A stretch of 49,489 nucleotides of DNA. Origin: Alphaproteobacteria bacterium (lineage in GTDB: Bacteria > Pseudomonadota > Alphaproteobacteria > Micavibrionales > Micavibrionaceae). Below the pieces are notes generated by a model, which saw only the letters and a list, made by a program, of their open reading frames with translations, ran no database searches and was not told where the DNA came from. The position numbers were made by a program, and so were the translations under genes. Below, one piece after another: positions 15,491 through 24,400 of the stretch. The stretch is from contig JANQFU010000005.1 in NCBI GenBank assembly GCA_028277665.1, forward strand, positions 1 to 49,489, read 5' to 3'. How positions within the stretch are numbered: position 1 is the first letter of the stretch; the number at the start of each line of letters is the position of its first letter.

Positions 15491-16303
15491 ATGGCGGCGT
15501 ACAAGAAGAACAGACACGCCAGAGATGAAAAGACGCCTGCGGATCATGTGCTTTTTCAGGGAATTCACAGGAAAGATCTTGAAGAAGATCTGAAAAAAGA
15601 TGGATCGGGCGTTTTTGATGATTCCCTGTGTCTGGAGGCCGGTGATTTTTTGTTTGAGCAAGGTCAGGATTCGTCTCAGGCGGCGGCGCTCGACCGGATT
15701 TACTTCGTTCAGAGCGGGCGGATGACCCTTATTCGCAGCAACGATTCCGGAAGCGAACTCGTTACAGGCTTTGTTCTGGCCGGGGATGTCCTGATCGAGC
15801 CTTATCTGTACCGGAACCTTCCGGTCTGGTGTACCGTTCGCGCCGATGTTCCGGTCAAGCTTCTGCCGATCTCTTTTGCGCACATAGAACAGCGGGCACT
15901 GGATGGAGATCCGTCTGCCGTGCGTTTGATGATCAATATGTCTCATCTGGGAACGGCGCGCAGCCGGGAACTGGCGCGCCAGCTCGATATGATTGCCCTG
16001 AAAACGCCGGAACAGCGTATTGCCTCTTTCTTTCTCGATCACCGGCTTTACCGCTCGGATCCGGAGCGGCGTACATCCGTGCCGTTGCCAATGAAAAAAG
16101 GCGTTATGGCCCAGTTTCTCGGCATGACGGCCGAGACGTTTTCCCGTTCGCTTTCAAAATTGCGTGAAGAGGGCATTCATCTGCATAGCGGGTACATGAC
16201 TCTGAACGACGACCATGCCCTGTGTTCATGGTGCGACGTTGAGCGCCAGAAAAACTGTCCGTTTGGCGATTCCGCCGATTGTCCTCTCCAGAAGACGGTT
16301 TAA
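15491..16303 (+). CDS. Crp/Fnr-family regulator with FNR-type helix and C-terminal cysteines
   Basis: A 270-aa transcription factor with a cyclic-nucleotide-binding-like sensor domain (about 40-160), a dimer helix, and a C-terminal winged helix. The recognition helix TAETFSRSLSKL contains E215-x-x-S218-R219, the residues by which FNR reads TTGAT half-sites. Classical FNR has three N-terminal Cys for its [4Fe-4S] cluster; none is seen here. Instead the last 26 residues hold C245-x2-C248-x7-C256-x7-C264, a possible metal or Fe-S site placed after the DNA-binding domain. The ATG is preceded by AAAAGGA. It was probably transcribed with trkH before a MITE inserted just after its stop codon. Candidate target: the FNR box at 46240-46253 before nrdD. 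DNA specificity follows from family knowledge; redox sensing is inference. Confidence 0.85.
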   Translation: MAAYKKNRHARDEKTPADHVLFQGIHRKDLEEDLKKDGSGVFDDSLCLEAGDFLFEQGQDSSQAAALDRIYFVQSGRMTLIRSNDSGSELVTGFVLAGDVLIEPYLYRNLPVWCTVRADVPVKLLPISFAHIEQRALDGDPSAVRLMINMSHLGTARSRELARQLDMIALKTPEQRIASFFLDHRLYRSDPERRTSVPLPMKKGVMAQFLGMTAETFSRSLSKLREEGIHLHSGYMTLNDDHALCSWCDVERQKNCPFGDSADCPLQKTV

Positions 16304-16306
16304 TAT

Positions 16307-16543
16307 AACCTGAACTATGGATAAGAATAAGTTATAAAACCAACAAAACCACCGTCATCCCGGCGAAAGCCGGGATCCAGTCATAGAGTTGTTTAAACGC
16401 GAAGGTCCGGAGTTTCGGGGGAGAACTCCGTTTCTGCGGGCCGCCGCGTAAAATAAGAAAAACGTTTTCTCTGGATCACCGCGATCGCCGGGATGACGGT
16501 TGGTTTATAAGATTTTAAAGTCCTCTTATCCATAGCTGAGGTT
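16307..16543. mobile_element. Complete MITE, family A
   Basis: A 237-bp non-coding element with imperfect terminal inverted repeats of about 70 bp: left end AACCTGAACTATGGATAAGA, right end (reverse complement) AACCTCAGCTATGGATAAGA. Both ends include the GTCATCCCGGCGA palindrome unit. It is flanked by the direct repeat AATAT at 16302-16306 and 16544-16548, the signature of a 5-bp target duplication. It encodes no protein. It sits between the FNR-type gene, overlapping its TAA with the target site, and trkH, whose ATG is 11 bp after the element. Confidence 0.85.
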
Positions 16544-16554
16544 AATATAGGCAG

Positions 16555-18021
16555 ATGTTGAATCTCCGTCTTGCGCTTTCCATTGTCGGGCTTTTGCTGA
16601 TCGGTCTGTCCGGACTGATGGCCGTTCCGCTTTTTGTCGATTTGTATGCCGGAGACGGGGAAAACGCGACGGCTTTCTTCTCCGGAGCTCTGGCCAGCGT
16701 GTTTGCCGGCGGCATTCTTCATCTTGCAAACCGGGGCGGGTCCCGGAAGGTCGGCATTCGCGACGCTTTTTTCCTGACCGTCTTCAGTTGGACGGCGATG
16801 TGTCTGGTTTCCAGTCTGCCGCTTTATTTTTCCTCGCTCAACCTGTCCCTGACCGACGCCGTGTTCGAGACCGTGTCCGGGCTTACGACAACGGGCGCCA
16901 GCATTCTGACGGATTTCGAGTCGGTTCCCGCGGGCATTCTGATCTGGCGCTCCCTGCTCCAATGGCTTGGCGGACTTGGCGTTATCCCGATGGCGCTTAT
17001 TATTCTGCCTTATCTGCGGATCGGCGGGATGCAGCTTTTTCAGGACACGTCCACGCGCGGATCCCAGAAAACGATTGCCCGGCCGGGAATGTTCGGTCTT
17101 GTTCTGGTTCTCATTTACGGCGGATTGACGGTGGTCTGCGCACTTCTTTATGCCTTGTGCGGAATGTCGGCGTTCGATGCGGTCAATCATGCCATGACGA
17201 CGCTCTCGACCGGCGGGTATTCGACGCATGCCGCTTCGATGGGGCATTTTCAATCTTTCCCGGTCTACTGGACCGCGATCCTGTTCATGCTGCTTGGGGC
17301 GTTGCCGTTCTCGCTTTATATTCGTTTTCTCGTCCGCGGCGATACGCTTTTGTTTCGGGATTCGCAGGTCCATTTCTTTCTCGGGCTTGTCGCGGCGGCG
17401 GCTGTTTTCGTGACGTTTTTCCACTGGCTCGCCGATATTCCGGAGGCCGGGCACGATACCCTTTTTGCCTCGCTGACCCATTCCCTGTTTACCGTCGTCT
17501 CGATCATCACAACGACCGGCTATGCGACGGCCGATTATACGCTCTGGGGAACGCTCGTCCTGACGATCGTCTTTTTCCTGACTTATCTCGGCGGCTGTGC
17601 CGGATCGACGGCGGGCGGGCTGAAAGCCATCCGGCTTCAGGTCGCGCTGCAGAGCGTGCACGTCCAGTTCATGAAGCTTCTTTATCCCAGCGGCGTGTTT
17701 ATTCCCCATTTCCGCGGGATGCCGATCGATCACCGGGTGATCCTCTCCGTGCTGTCCTTCCTGTTTATCTACGTGTTCGTGAACGCCGCCGTGTCGCTTC
17801 TTCTGGCGCTGTGCGGGCTGGACTTCATGACGGCGATCAGCGGCGCGGCAAGCGCCATCGCCAATGTCGGCCCCGGGATCGGCGGCGTGATCGGCCCGGC
17901 GGGAAGCTATGCCTCCCTGCCCGATACCGCAAAATGGATCCTCTGCGCCGCAATGCTCCTCGGACGACTTGAGTTGATGGCCGTCACGGTTCTCTTCTCC
18001 GTGCACTTCTGGAAGCGGTGA
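16555..18021 (+). CDS. trkH: Trk-type K+ uptake protein TrkH
   Basis: Inner-membrane potassium channel subunit (488 aa) of the Trk system, which works with the cytosolic TrkA regulator. Four membrane-pore-membrane repeats are visible through their selectivity-filter sequences: TTTGAS (about residue 110), STGGYS (about 220), TTTGYA (about 320) and NVGPG (about 440). Around 10-12 hydrophobic helices cover the whole chain. No trkA is adjacent. The start ATG follows AGG, with the promoter or ribosome-site region altered by the MITE 11 bp upstream; without the element the ATG would lie about 10 bp from the regulator's stop, suggesting a former two-gene operon. Confidence 0.95.
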   Translation: MLNLRLALSIVGLLLIGLSGLMAVPLFVDLYAGDGENATAFFSGALASVFAGGILHLANRGGSRKVGIRDAFFLTVFSWTAMCLVSSLPLYFSSLNLSLTDAVFETVSGLTTTGASILTDFESVPAGILIWRSLLQWLGGLGVIPMALIILPYLRIGGMQLFQDTSTRGSQKTIARPGMFGLVLVLIYGGLTVVCALLYALCGMSAFDAVNHAMTTLSTGGYSTHAASMGHFQSFPVYWTAILFMLLGALPFSLYIRFLVRGDTLLFRDSQVHFFLGLVAAAAVFVTFFHWLADIPEAGHDTLFASLTHSLFTVVSIITTTGYATADYTLWGTLVLTIVFFLTYLGGCAGSTAGGLKAIRLQVALQSVHVQFMKLLYPSGVFIPHFRGMPIDHRVILSVLSFLFIYVFVNAAVSLLLALCGLDFMTAISGAASAIANVGPGIGGVIGPAGSYASLPDTAKWILCAAMLLGRLELMAVTVLFSVHFWKR

Positions 18022-18047
18022 TCAGGGCCCTCTGAACGCCCGAATGC

Positions 18048-18080
18048 TTTTATAACTTATTCTTATCCATAGTTCAGGTT
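18048..18080. repeat. Terminal fragment of MITE family A
   Basis: Only 33 bp, reading TTTATAACTTATTCTTATCC and ending AGTTCAGGTT, identical to the right terminus of copy 1. It lies between the convergent trkH and recR genes, 10 bp from the recR stop. Confidence 0.75.
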
Positions 18081-18090
18081 AACAAGGTAT

Positions 18091-18720
18091 CTATAGCAAG
18101 CGGCCGCGGGCGTTCATCGCCGTCATGATTGTGCCGTCATCCAGATAATCAAGCTCTCCGCCGACCGGCACGCCGTGGGCCAGACGGGTCACGCGGATCC
18201 CGCCGGTAGCCGGATGCGCCGCCAGAAGATCCGTGATGTAATGCGCCGTGCTCTGCCCGTCCACGGTCGCGCTCAAGGCAAGAATGACCTCCTGCGTCCC
18301 CAGCGATACGGTCCGGTCCGGCAGGCGGTCCAGATCGAGATTCTGAACCCCTACACCGTCCAAGGCCGAAAGCACACCGCCCAGAACATGATACAGTCCA
18401 CGATAGGCATGCGTCCGCTCGATCGCCCAGAGATCGGACACGGAAGCGACAACGCATAACAGGCTTCGATCCCGTTTCTCATCAAGACAAATCCGGCACG
18501 GCGCTACCGTATCCAGATTACCGCAATCCGGACAGGTATGAATGGCCTCGGCCGCATCGGAAATCGCGCGCGCCAGCGGCATCATCCGCTCAATCTTGTG
18601 CGTGAGGAGATGCAGCGCGATCCGCCGCGCCGACCGGCTCCCGAGCCCCGGCAATCCGCCGAGCATGCGGATCAGATGGTCCAGAGGATTCTGGTTTTGG
18701 TTTTGATAAGACTGAGACAC
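18091..18720 (-). CDS. recR: Recombination protein RecR
   Basis: Component of the RecFOR pathway that loads RecA on gapped DNA. The 209-aa protein has the helix-hairpin-helix LGGLPGLGSRSARRIALHLL (about 19-38), a C4 zinc finger (CPDC...CRIC, residues about 63-78), a Toprim domain with LCVV and ALSATVDGQ, and the C-terminal RLAHGVPVGGELDYLDDGT Walker-B-like tail. The start is GTG at 18720 with AAGG upstream. The usual companions dnaX and ybaB are not beside it. Confidence 0.96.
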   Translation of the reverse strand: MSQSYQNQNQNPLDHLIRMLGGLPGLGSRSARRIALHLLTHKIERMMPLARAISDAAEAIHTCPDCGNLDTVAPCRICLDEKRDRSLLCVVASVSDLWAIERTHAYRGLYHVLGGVLSALDGVGVQNLDLDRLPDRTVSLGTQEVILALSATVDGQSTAHYITDLLAAHPATGGIRVTRLAHGVPVGGELDYLDDGTIMTAMNARGRLL

Positions 18721-18780
18721 GTCGCCGGCAAACCTTGCACCGCTAAAAATGTGGCGCGTTAAAATTTATGACTATGGAGC

Positions 18781-19578
18781 CTAAACAACCGGATCGAAGT
18801 AGATCCGGCTCCGCACGCTGTCTTTTCCGGTAATCACCGGCAGCGTGTTCTTTATCATAATATGCGGGCCGCAAAGATAAATATCCATCCGCGAAAAATC
18901 GTCAATCTGTTCACGTAAAATATCGCTGACATAGCCGATATGGGCCCCATCCGGAATCGGCGGGCCGCCGTTTCCATCTCCGGCCTCTTCCAGCGCGAGA
19001 TAAAGCGAGAGCCGGTCCGGATGGGCGGCGACCAGATCCTGCAACTCGTCGAGCAGATAGAGATTTTCGGGGCGCCGCGCGCCCCAGAACATCGCCATAT
19101 GCGGCATGAGCGGATCGGCGAGCGCGGCATGAACGATGGTGCGAAGCTGTGCAATCCCGTATCCGCCCGCAACGGCGACGCAAGGCCGCCGCGCTCCTTC
19201 ACGGTAATAGGCTTCGCCGAACGGGCCGTAAACGTCGATCCGGACGGCGCCGTCCCGCAATTCGTCGCGCAATGCTCCGAAAATATATCCCGTCACCTCT
19301 CCCGGACCCTGACGGCTGCACCCGATATGAATGATACAGCGCTTTCCGTCGATCCCGGCCAGAGAATAGGCGCGCAGCGGAAAATCTCCGGCGCTCTCGC
19401 TGTGAAAACCGAGCTGGACAAATTGCCCGGGCTTCGGTGCAAAACCTTCAGAAGAGATGGTAAAGGAAAGCTCCAGAAGCCGCGCGCTTCGTGAAACCAG
19501 CTGCACGTCCTGCGCCTGATACCAGTTCTGCGCATCGTTTTCGAATGCGCTGTCGTTGCCGTTTTCCGTGTCGGACAT
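18781..19578 (-). CDS. Ferredoxin/flavodoxin-reductase-like FAD/NAD(P)-binding oxidoreductase
   Basis: A 265-aa protein of the ferredoxin-NADP+ reductase superfamily. The FAD-binding barrel carries the PLRAYSLAG motif (RxYS type, about residues 72-80) and a GCSRQGPGEVTGYI phosphate-binding stretch; the NAD(P)-binding domain shows VAVAGGYGIAQLRTIVHAAL and ends with MDIYLCGPHIMI and a C-terminal aromatic-containing IYFDPVV. No iron-sulfur domain is fused. The ATG at 19578 is chosen over an upstream frame because AGAGGG precedes it and because LolA ends only 25 bp before. It is the last gene of an mscS-lolA-reductase operon. Its electron acceptor cannot be told from sequence. Confidence 0.85.
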   Translation of the reverse strand: MSDTENGNDSAFENDAQNWYQAQDVQLVSRSARLLELSFTISSEGFAPKPGQFVQLGFHSESAGDFPLRAYSLAGIDGKRCIIHIGCSRQGPGEVTGYIFGALRDELRDGAVRIDVYGPFGEAYYREGARRPCVAVAGGYGIAQLRTIVHAALADPLMPHMAMFWGARRPENLYLLDELQDLVAAHPDRLSLYLALEEAGDGNGGPPIPDGAHIGYVSDILREQIDDFSRMDIYLCGPHIMIKNTLPVITGKDSVRSRIYFDPVV

Positions 19579-19603
19579 AATATATGATCCCTCTAATGTT
19601 TTT

Positions 19604-20236
19604 TTACTGGTTATAAGTCGGCCGGGACGAATCCCGCGGCGCGCGATAAATAAACAAGGACCGCGCCAGCGGCATGCCCGTCTGAACTTCCGAGAGCGCG
19701 ATCTCGGTAATTCCGCCCTGCGCATCGACAACCCGCCATTTTTGCAGGCGAACAGGATCCGGCGCAAAACCGAGCGTCAGGGATCCGGCCTGCGGATCCG
19801 CGCGCTGGATCAGTTCAATCTGCCAGAGACCGCCGCCGAAGCGGACATCCCGGACCGCGATTTCTCCGTCTCCTTCAAAATCGAGATCTTCGCGGAGCAG
19901 GAAATCGGCGAGTGTCTGGCCTATGGGCGCATTGCTCTGCTCGCCAAGCTCGCCATCATAAAAATAGATGAAAAACCCGTCCGCAACGATGAAATCCTTG
20001 ATCGGCGGATCATATTCAAAACGCAGTTTCCCGGGCCGGTTGAGATAGAATGTGCCTTCGATCTGCGCGCCGTTCCAGGCCGTCTGGACAAAGCGCGCCT
20101 TCAGCGTATCGAGACCGCGCAGATATTGCTCTGCCTGTGCCACGGCTTCGCTCTGCGTCAGCGCGGCGGCCGGCGCCGAAACCATCACAAGACACGAAAA
20201 GAGAAGACCTAAAAGATAAGAATGAAAAGATCTCAC
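19604..20236 (-). CDS. lolA: Outer-membrane lipoprotein carrier LolA-like protein
   Basis: Periplasmic chaperone that moves lipoproteins from the LolCDE complex to the outer membrane. The 210-aa protein has a signal peptide (about 1-26, ending APAAA), then the LolA fold with LKARFVQTAWNGAQIEGTFYLNRPGKLRFEYDPP and a later GLWQIELIQRADPQAGSLTLGF. The length is typical. The start is GTG at 20236, overlapping the TGA stop of mscS in a GTGA junction, so translation is probably coupled. Confidence 0.92.
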   Translation of the reverse strand: MRSFHSYLLGLLFSCLVMVSAPAAALTQSEAVAQAEQYLRGLDTLKARFVQTAWNGAQIEGTFYLNRPGKLRFEYDPPIKDFIVADGFFIYFYDGELGEQSNAPIGQTLADFLLREDLDFEGDGEIAVRDVRFGGGLWQIELIQRADPQAGSLTLGFAPDPVRLQKWRVVDAQGGITEIALSEVQTGMPLARSLFIYRAPRDSSRPTYNQ

Positions 20237-21066
20237 GATTTCCCTGCTTTTTTGGGGGGCTCGGCCGGCGCGCCATCTGCCGATTGCATCAGGAGCGTGC
20301 GCGTCGGGAACGGAATCGTCAGGCCGTTTTTCTCCAAATCTTCCTTGAAGACTTTGGTCAGATCCCAGCGCAGAGCCCAGTAATCCGCTCCTTGAGACCA
20401 GATCCGCACGATCAGGTCGATCGAGAATTCACCCATGTTCGAGACCATGACCTGCGGTGCGTTCTCGCCGTCCTGAACGACCCTCGGGTCCTTGGCGACG
20501 ATCCCGCGCAGGACGTCCATGGCAGCATTGATATCGTCGCTATAGCTGATGGAGACGACAAAGTCCTGACGGCGGGTCGGGTTGCGTGAATAATTCGTGA
20601 TTTCGTTGTTCCAGATATTGCTGTTCGGCGCATAGATATACACGTTGTCGGGCGTCGCAAGCTCCGTCCCGAACAGGCCGAGCGACTTCACGGTCCCGCC
20701 CGTTCCGCCGAACACGATATAATCACCGACGTTAAAGGGCCGCAGGATCAATAACATGATCCCGGCCGCAACGTTGCTCAGTGTGCCCTGAAGCGCAAGA
20801 CCGACAGCCAGTCCCGCCGCACCGAGGACGGCGATGAGCGAGGCCGTCTGGACGCCGAATTGCGCAAGGATCGTTATAATCGCGACGGCAAAGATCGCGT
20901 ATTTCGCAAACCCGGCCAGAAATCCGGACAGTGTATTGTCGAGCTGATTGACTTTGCGAATACGGGCGCTGACCCAGTTGCCGATAACCCATCCGGCGAT
21001 CAGGATCAGAACCGCGCTCAAAACACGCATGCCCCAGAGTGTCAGGACATCAAGATAGGGCGTCAT
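20233..21066 (-). CDS. mscS: Small-conductance mechanosensitive channel, MscS family
   Basis: A 277-aa inner-membrane channel that opens under hypo-osmotic tension. Three N-terminal helices end in the pore helix VLGAAGLAVGLALQGTLSNVAAGIMLLI (about 85-112), followed by the beta domain with RPFNVGDYI and the C-terminal alpha/beta vestibule. The start ATG at 21066 is preferred over upstream codons because GGAGG is 8 nt before it. A REPIN-like repeat (21093-21200) lies in its 5' leader. First gene of the mscS-lolA-reductase operon. Confidence 0.94.
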   Translation of the reverse strand: MTPYLDVLTLWGMRVLSAVLILIAGWVIGNWVSARIRKVNQLDNTLSGFLAGFAKYAIFAVAIITILAQFGVQTASLIAVLGAAGLAVGLALQGTLSNVAAGIMLLILRPFNVGDYIVFGGTGGTVKSLGLFGTELATPDNVYIYAPNSNIWNNEITNYSRNPTRRQDFVVSISYSDDINAAMDVLRGIVAKDPRVVQDGENAPQVMVSNMGEFSIDLIVRIWSQGADYWALRWDLTKVFKEDLEKNGLTIPFPTRTLLMQSADGAPAEPPKKAGKS

Positions 21067-21092
21067 CGAACCGGCCTCCATAAACAATTCCT

Positions 21093-21200
21093 GTCATCCC
21101 CGCAAAGGCGGGGATCTTCTTATTCCCTTGTTTCCAAAAGATTCCCGCCTTCGCGGGAATGACGATTCTTGTATTAAAAGAGCTTTTACAGAGTTCCTTT
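21093..21200. repeat. REPIN-like double hairpin, family B, in mscS leader
   Basis: In reverse orientation this copy has GTCATTCCCGCGAAGG...GGGAATC and GATCCCCGCC...GGGGATGAC hairpins around a spacer containing TTGTTTCC, plus the outer arm AAAGGAACTCTGTAAAAGCTC. It is very similar to the nrdD-nrdG copy at 48421-48527. It begins about 27 bp upstream of the mscS start codon. Confidence 0.8.
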
Positions 21201-21484
21201 TACAAGATTCTTCGGCCGCTATGCGTCCTCGGAATGCGATATTATTTATAGGTCCTGACCCTAGTACGTTTTAAGGTGAGGATCAAGCCGATGCTGTCAG
21301 TCGGAATGAGGTTTGGGTAACCTGCATTCACAATTCCAAGCGATTACCTCGGGATTATGGGGCTGTAAAATATTAGAGAGAATTTATATATTGCATTCCG
21401 GGTCAAAACCGGATACAAAGACGCCGTTCCGGATTATGTACAATTATAATAATAAATGACGGACACGACAGGGAGCATTGGGGG
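21201..21484 (+). promoter_or_regulatory. Leader region of the 1323-aa protein gene, with candidate promoter
   Basis: AT-rich non-coding region. A sigma-70-like promoter is suggested by TTGCAT at 21391-21396 and TACAAA at 21414-21419 with a 17-bp spacer. A perfect TATAAT occurs at 21445-21450, but without a good -35. Bases 21248-21263 (AGGTCCTGACCCTAGT) resemble 40383-40398 and belong to a dispersed repeat. No gene seen. Confidence 0.35.
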
Positions 21485-24400
21485 ATGCCGGCGACTGCGT
21501 ACAAGACCGCCACAGCGGCGGCAGGAAATGATCATAAGGGTGAACGCCGACCTTTCGAGGATTTTCAGATCCCGGCGCGGTCGGCGTGGGCCGTTCTGGC
21601 CGCCGTTTATGCCCGGCGCGGCGAGCGACAGAAGATCTATCAGATCAAGGAATATCTCTATTTAAAGCGATTAAGAGATCAGGCCGCGCCCTATGATGAG
21701 GCGCGTTTTTTTTGGCTGAAGAAAAACGTCATCAAACCGATCCTCGGTGAGACCGATACCGGAGAACGGGTTGCTGTGTCTCGTAACGATGCGGCAACGC
21801 CGGCTGAACGGGATTTTCTTGCGCGGTATGAAGGCCTCATCGGTTATCTGGAAGATCTTGTCGCGGACAGGGATGATGTCATCGGCGCGGCAATGGACCG
21901 GGCAACGGCGGCGAACCGGCGAAAAATTGTTGCGGCGTCCGCTTTAAAAGCCGATATTGATCACGGGAAAACTTTCTGGGATACGGATGATCCGCGTTTC
22001 AAAGGCGCGGAGCATCTCGTCGCAAACTTCCCGGACTTCGTCAGAAGCAGCCTTACGAATTTCATCGGCCGCCTTAAACAGGCCGAAGGGCTCGCGCGCA
22101 AAATCAAAACAGATTCCAAAAACCGGGAAGAATTCAAAGCCGGGCATGGCAAGGTCCAGAAATTCCTGGAGGAATTTAACGGGCGGGAAGACATCACGCT
22201 TGTCGATTTGATGTATTATCTCGTCAACCACCGGGGCGCGACAACGTTCCGGGACAGCACGTCCTTTTTCTATGCCATGGCGGAGACCCTGTTCAGCGGG
22301 ATGACCGTCGAGCTTCCCTCGGAAGAGCAAACCCGCGAAGGCGTCGATATCGCGCATAACTGTGTCGATCCGGAATATCAGGACCGCGTTTATGCGTTAA
22401 AGCTCGCAGATCTGAACCTGAAATACGCTTTCGGACTGACGCCGGAGGAGATCGATCTCTTCGGGACGATTGTCGGCACGGTCAGCACGATCATGCGCGG
22501 CTACGGCATCGACCAGATGGACGACCGGATCAAGCAGCATATGCACAATTCGGCCGATCACTCCCTGCGTGTCTGTATCACAGTGGCGGGGATCAAGAGA
22601 ACGCTCAAAAGCCAGTTGGAATACCGCTATAAAAATAGAGAAATCAGCCCAGAAGATTACGCCCGCGAGACCGAATACATCGACGCCTATACGAAATATC
22701 TCGTCAAAAAAGCCTGCATCCATGACGCTTCGGAATTCCTCGGAGAGCTTCTCGGCAACAACCTTGTCGGCCGGACGGAAAAGGAACAGCGTTTTCTACG
22801 CCGTCTGCGCAACCAGATCGAAGATCATGTCTTTGACGCATACACATTGAAAGAGGCAGAATTTCGCCTGAAAAACGGCCCGCACAGGGACAGATGGGCT
22901 GCGCACGGAGACATCCCGGAGGCTCTCGAGAATTCTCTGAAAAACGGCGGAAAATACAATTTCGATACGCCGTTCGTCGATGCGGCATTCGATGTCATTG
23001 AACGCCTTCAAACCAATCACGAGATCGTTACCCTCCGGCAGGTCGGGCGGATCAATGCGGAAGGGAAACATGAAAATTCGGAGACGATGACCGCACAGGA
23101 CAATCTCTATACCTTCATGTATGCCCTCTCGAAAGTCATCGGCAACAAGGCCGAGACGACAGACGCCGCGGACCTTGCCGAGCATGAGCGCAAACTCTAT
23201 TACCAGCGTCTTGCCCTTGATGAGTATATGCAAGCGAACCGGACGGCGGTTGAGACCGGCGCGCCGCTGCCGCACAAACCGAAAGTCACGCAAATTTTCG
23301 GCTTGCCGAACACGGATCTGTCTTTGGACCGGTTCCTCAAACAGATCAATCTCTATAACTACGACGACTCTCTCTTTAAGAAATTTGTCCGGCAGACGAT
23401 CGCGGACCGGAAAAATCCGGATATTTCAGAATGGGAGGCTGCCGTCCGTCAGAGATGCGCGGAGGAAAGCCTCGGCGAGTTGTGTCAGGAAGTCCTGCAC
23501 TCCGCCAAGAAACACGCCGGGATCGTCGGCATGGATCAGGAGACGGTCGAGATTGCAATCCGTAAACTGTTCGGTGAGGGGATCACGATGGCGCAAGCGG
23601 AGTTGCGCGAATGCGGCCTGCAATATCTGCATCTTCCCGAGATGCTTCTGGCCGAACAGCGTTACCGCGTCCTTTCGACGGATGCAAGCGGGACGGTCTG
23701 GGGAAATCCGGAAAAGCCCGCCCAGCTTTTTGAGCCGTTTCAGGGGTTCGCCCGCGGGGTTGCCAAAACATTCGGATTCACCAGGAACGGCGCGTCCGAA
23801 CTTCTTAAAATTATCAAAACACCGGCGCAGGCCCTGCAGCTTGTCCATCTCAAATACTATACGGAGAAAGATTTCCGGCGGCCGTTTGAAACGGCTGCGA
23901 CACAGGAAACCGGCGGAGATGCCAGTCTGACCTTAATCGGTATGCTGGAAAACGGTCTTCGGGCCGGGCTCGATTCCAAGACCTTTGCAAGCTTGAATCC
24001 TCTTGTCACCTTTTCGCTCGCCGGGCCGCACAGAGCCGCCGAGGCGATCGAAAAATGCTACGGCCATGTCTTGAGCCGCTATAGTGAGGATATCGGCAAA
24101 AAATACGGGCTGGAAAACGCCGTTGCGATCATCAAGAAAGAGAAAAATCTCAAACAGGGCTTTTTCGAGAAAAACGAAAACGACACAACGAAATCCGGCG
24201 AACTGGCCGAGGATATGTATGCCCGGTTCGTGCGGAATTACGAGGGCGCCGAGGAAAATCATCTCGACGAAAAAACGGAGCAAAAGCTCTGGAAGATCTC
24301 TGAACGCGCAGAACGTTATATCCTTCGTGAAATGGTTTTGAACGAGATCGCCAAGATCGAGAGCCGCCGTGCGCAGACATTCGAGCCGATCCGCAAACGC

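Noticed and set aside
16393..18006. 537-aa open frame on the minus strand
   Set aside because: Opposite trkH; product is His/Arg/Lys-rich and featureless.
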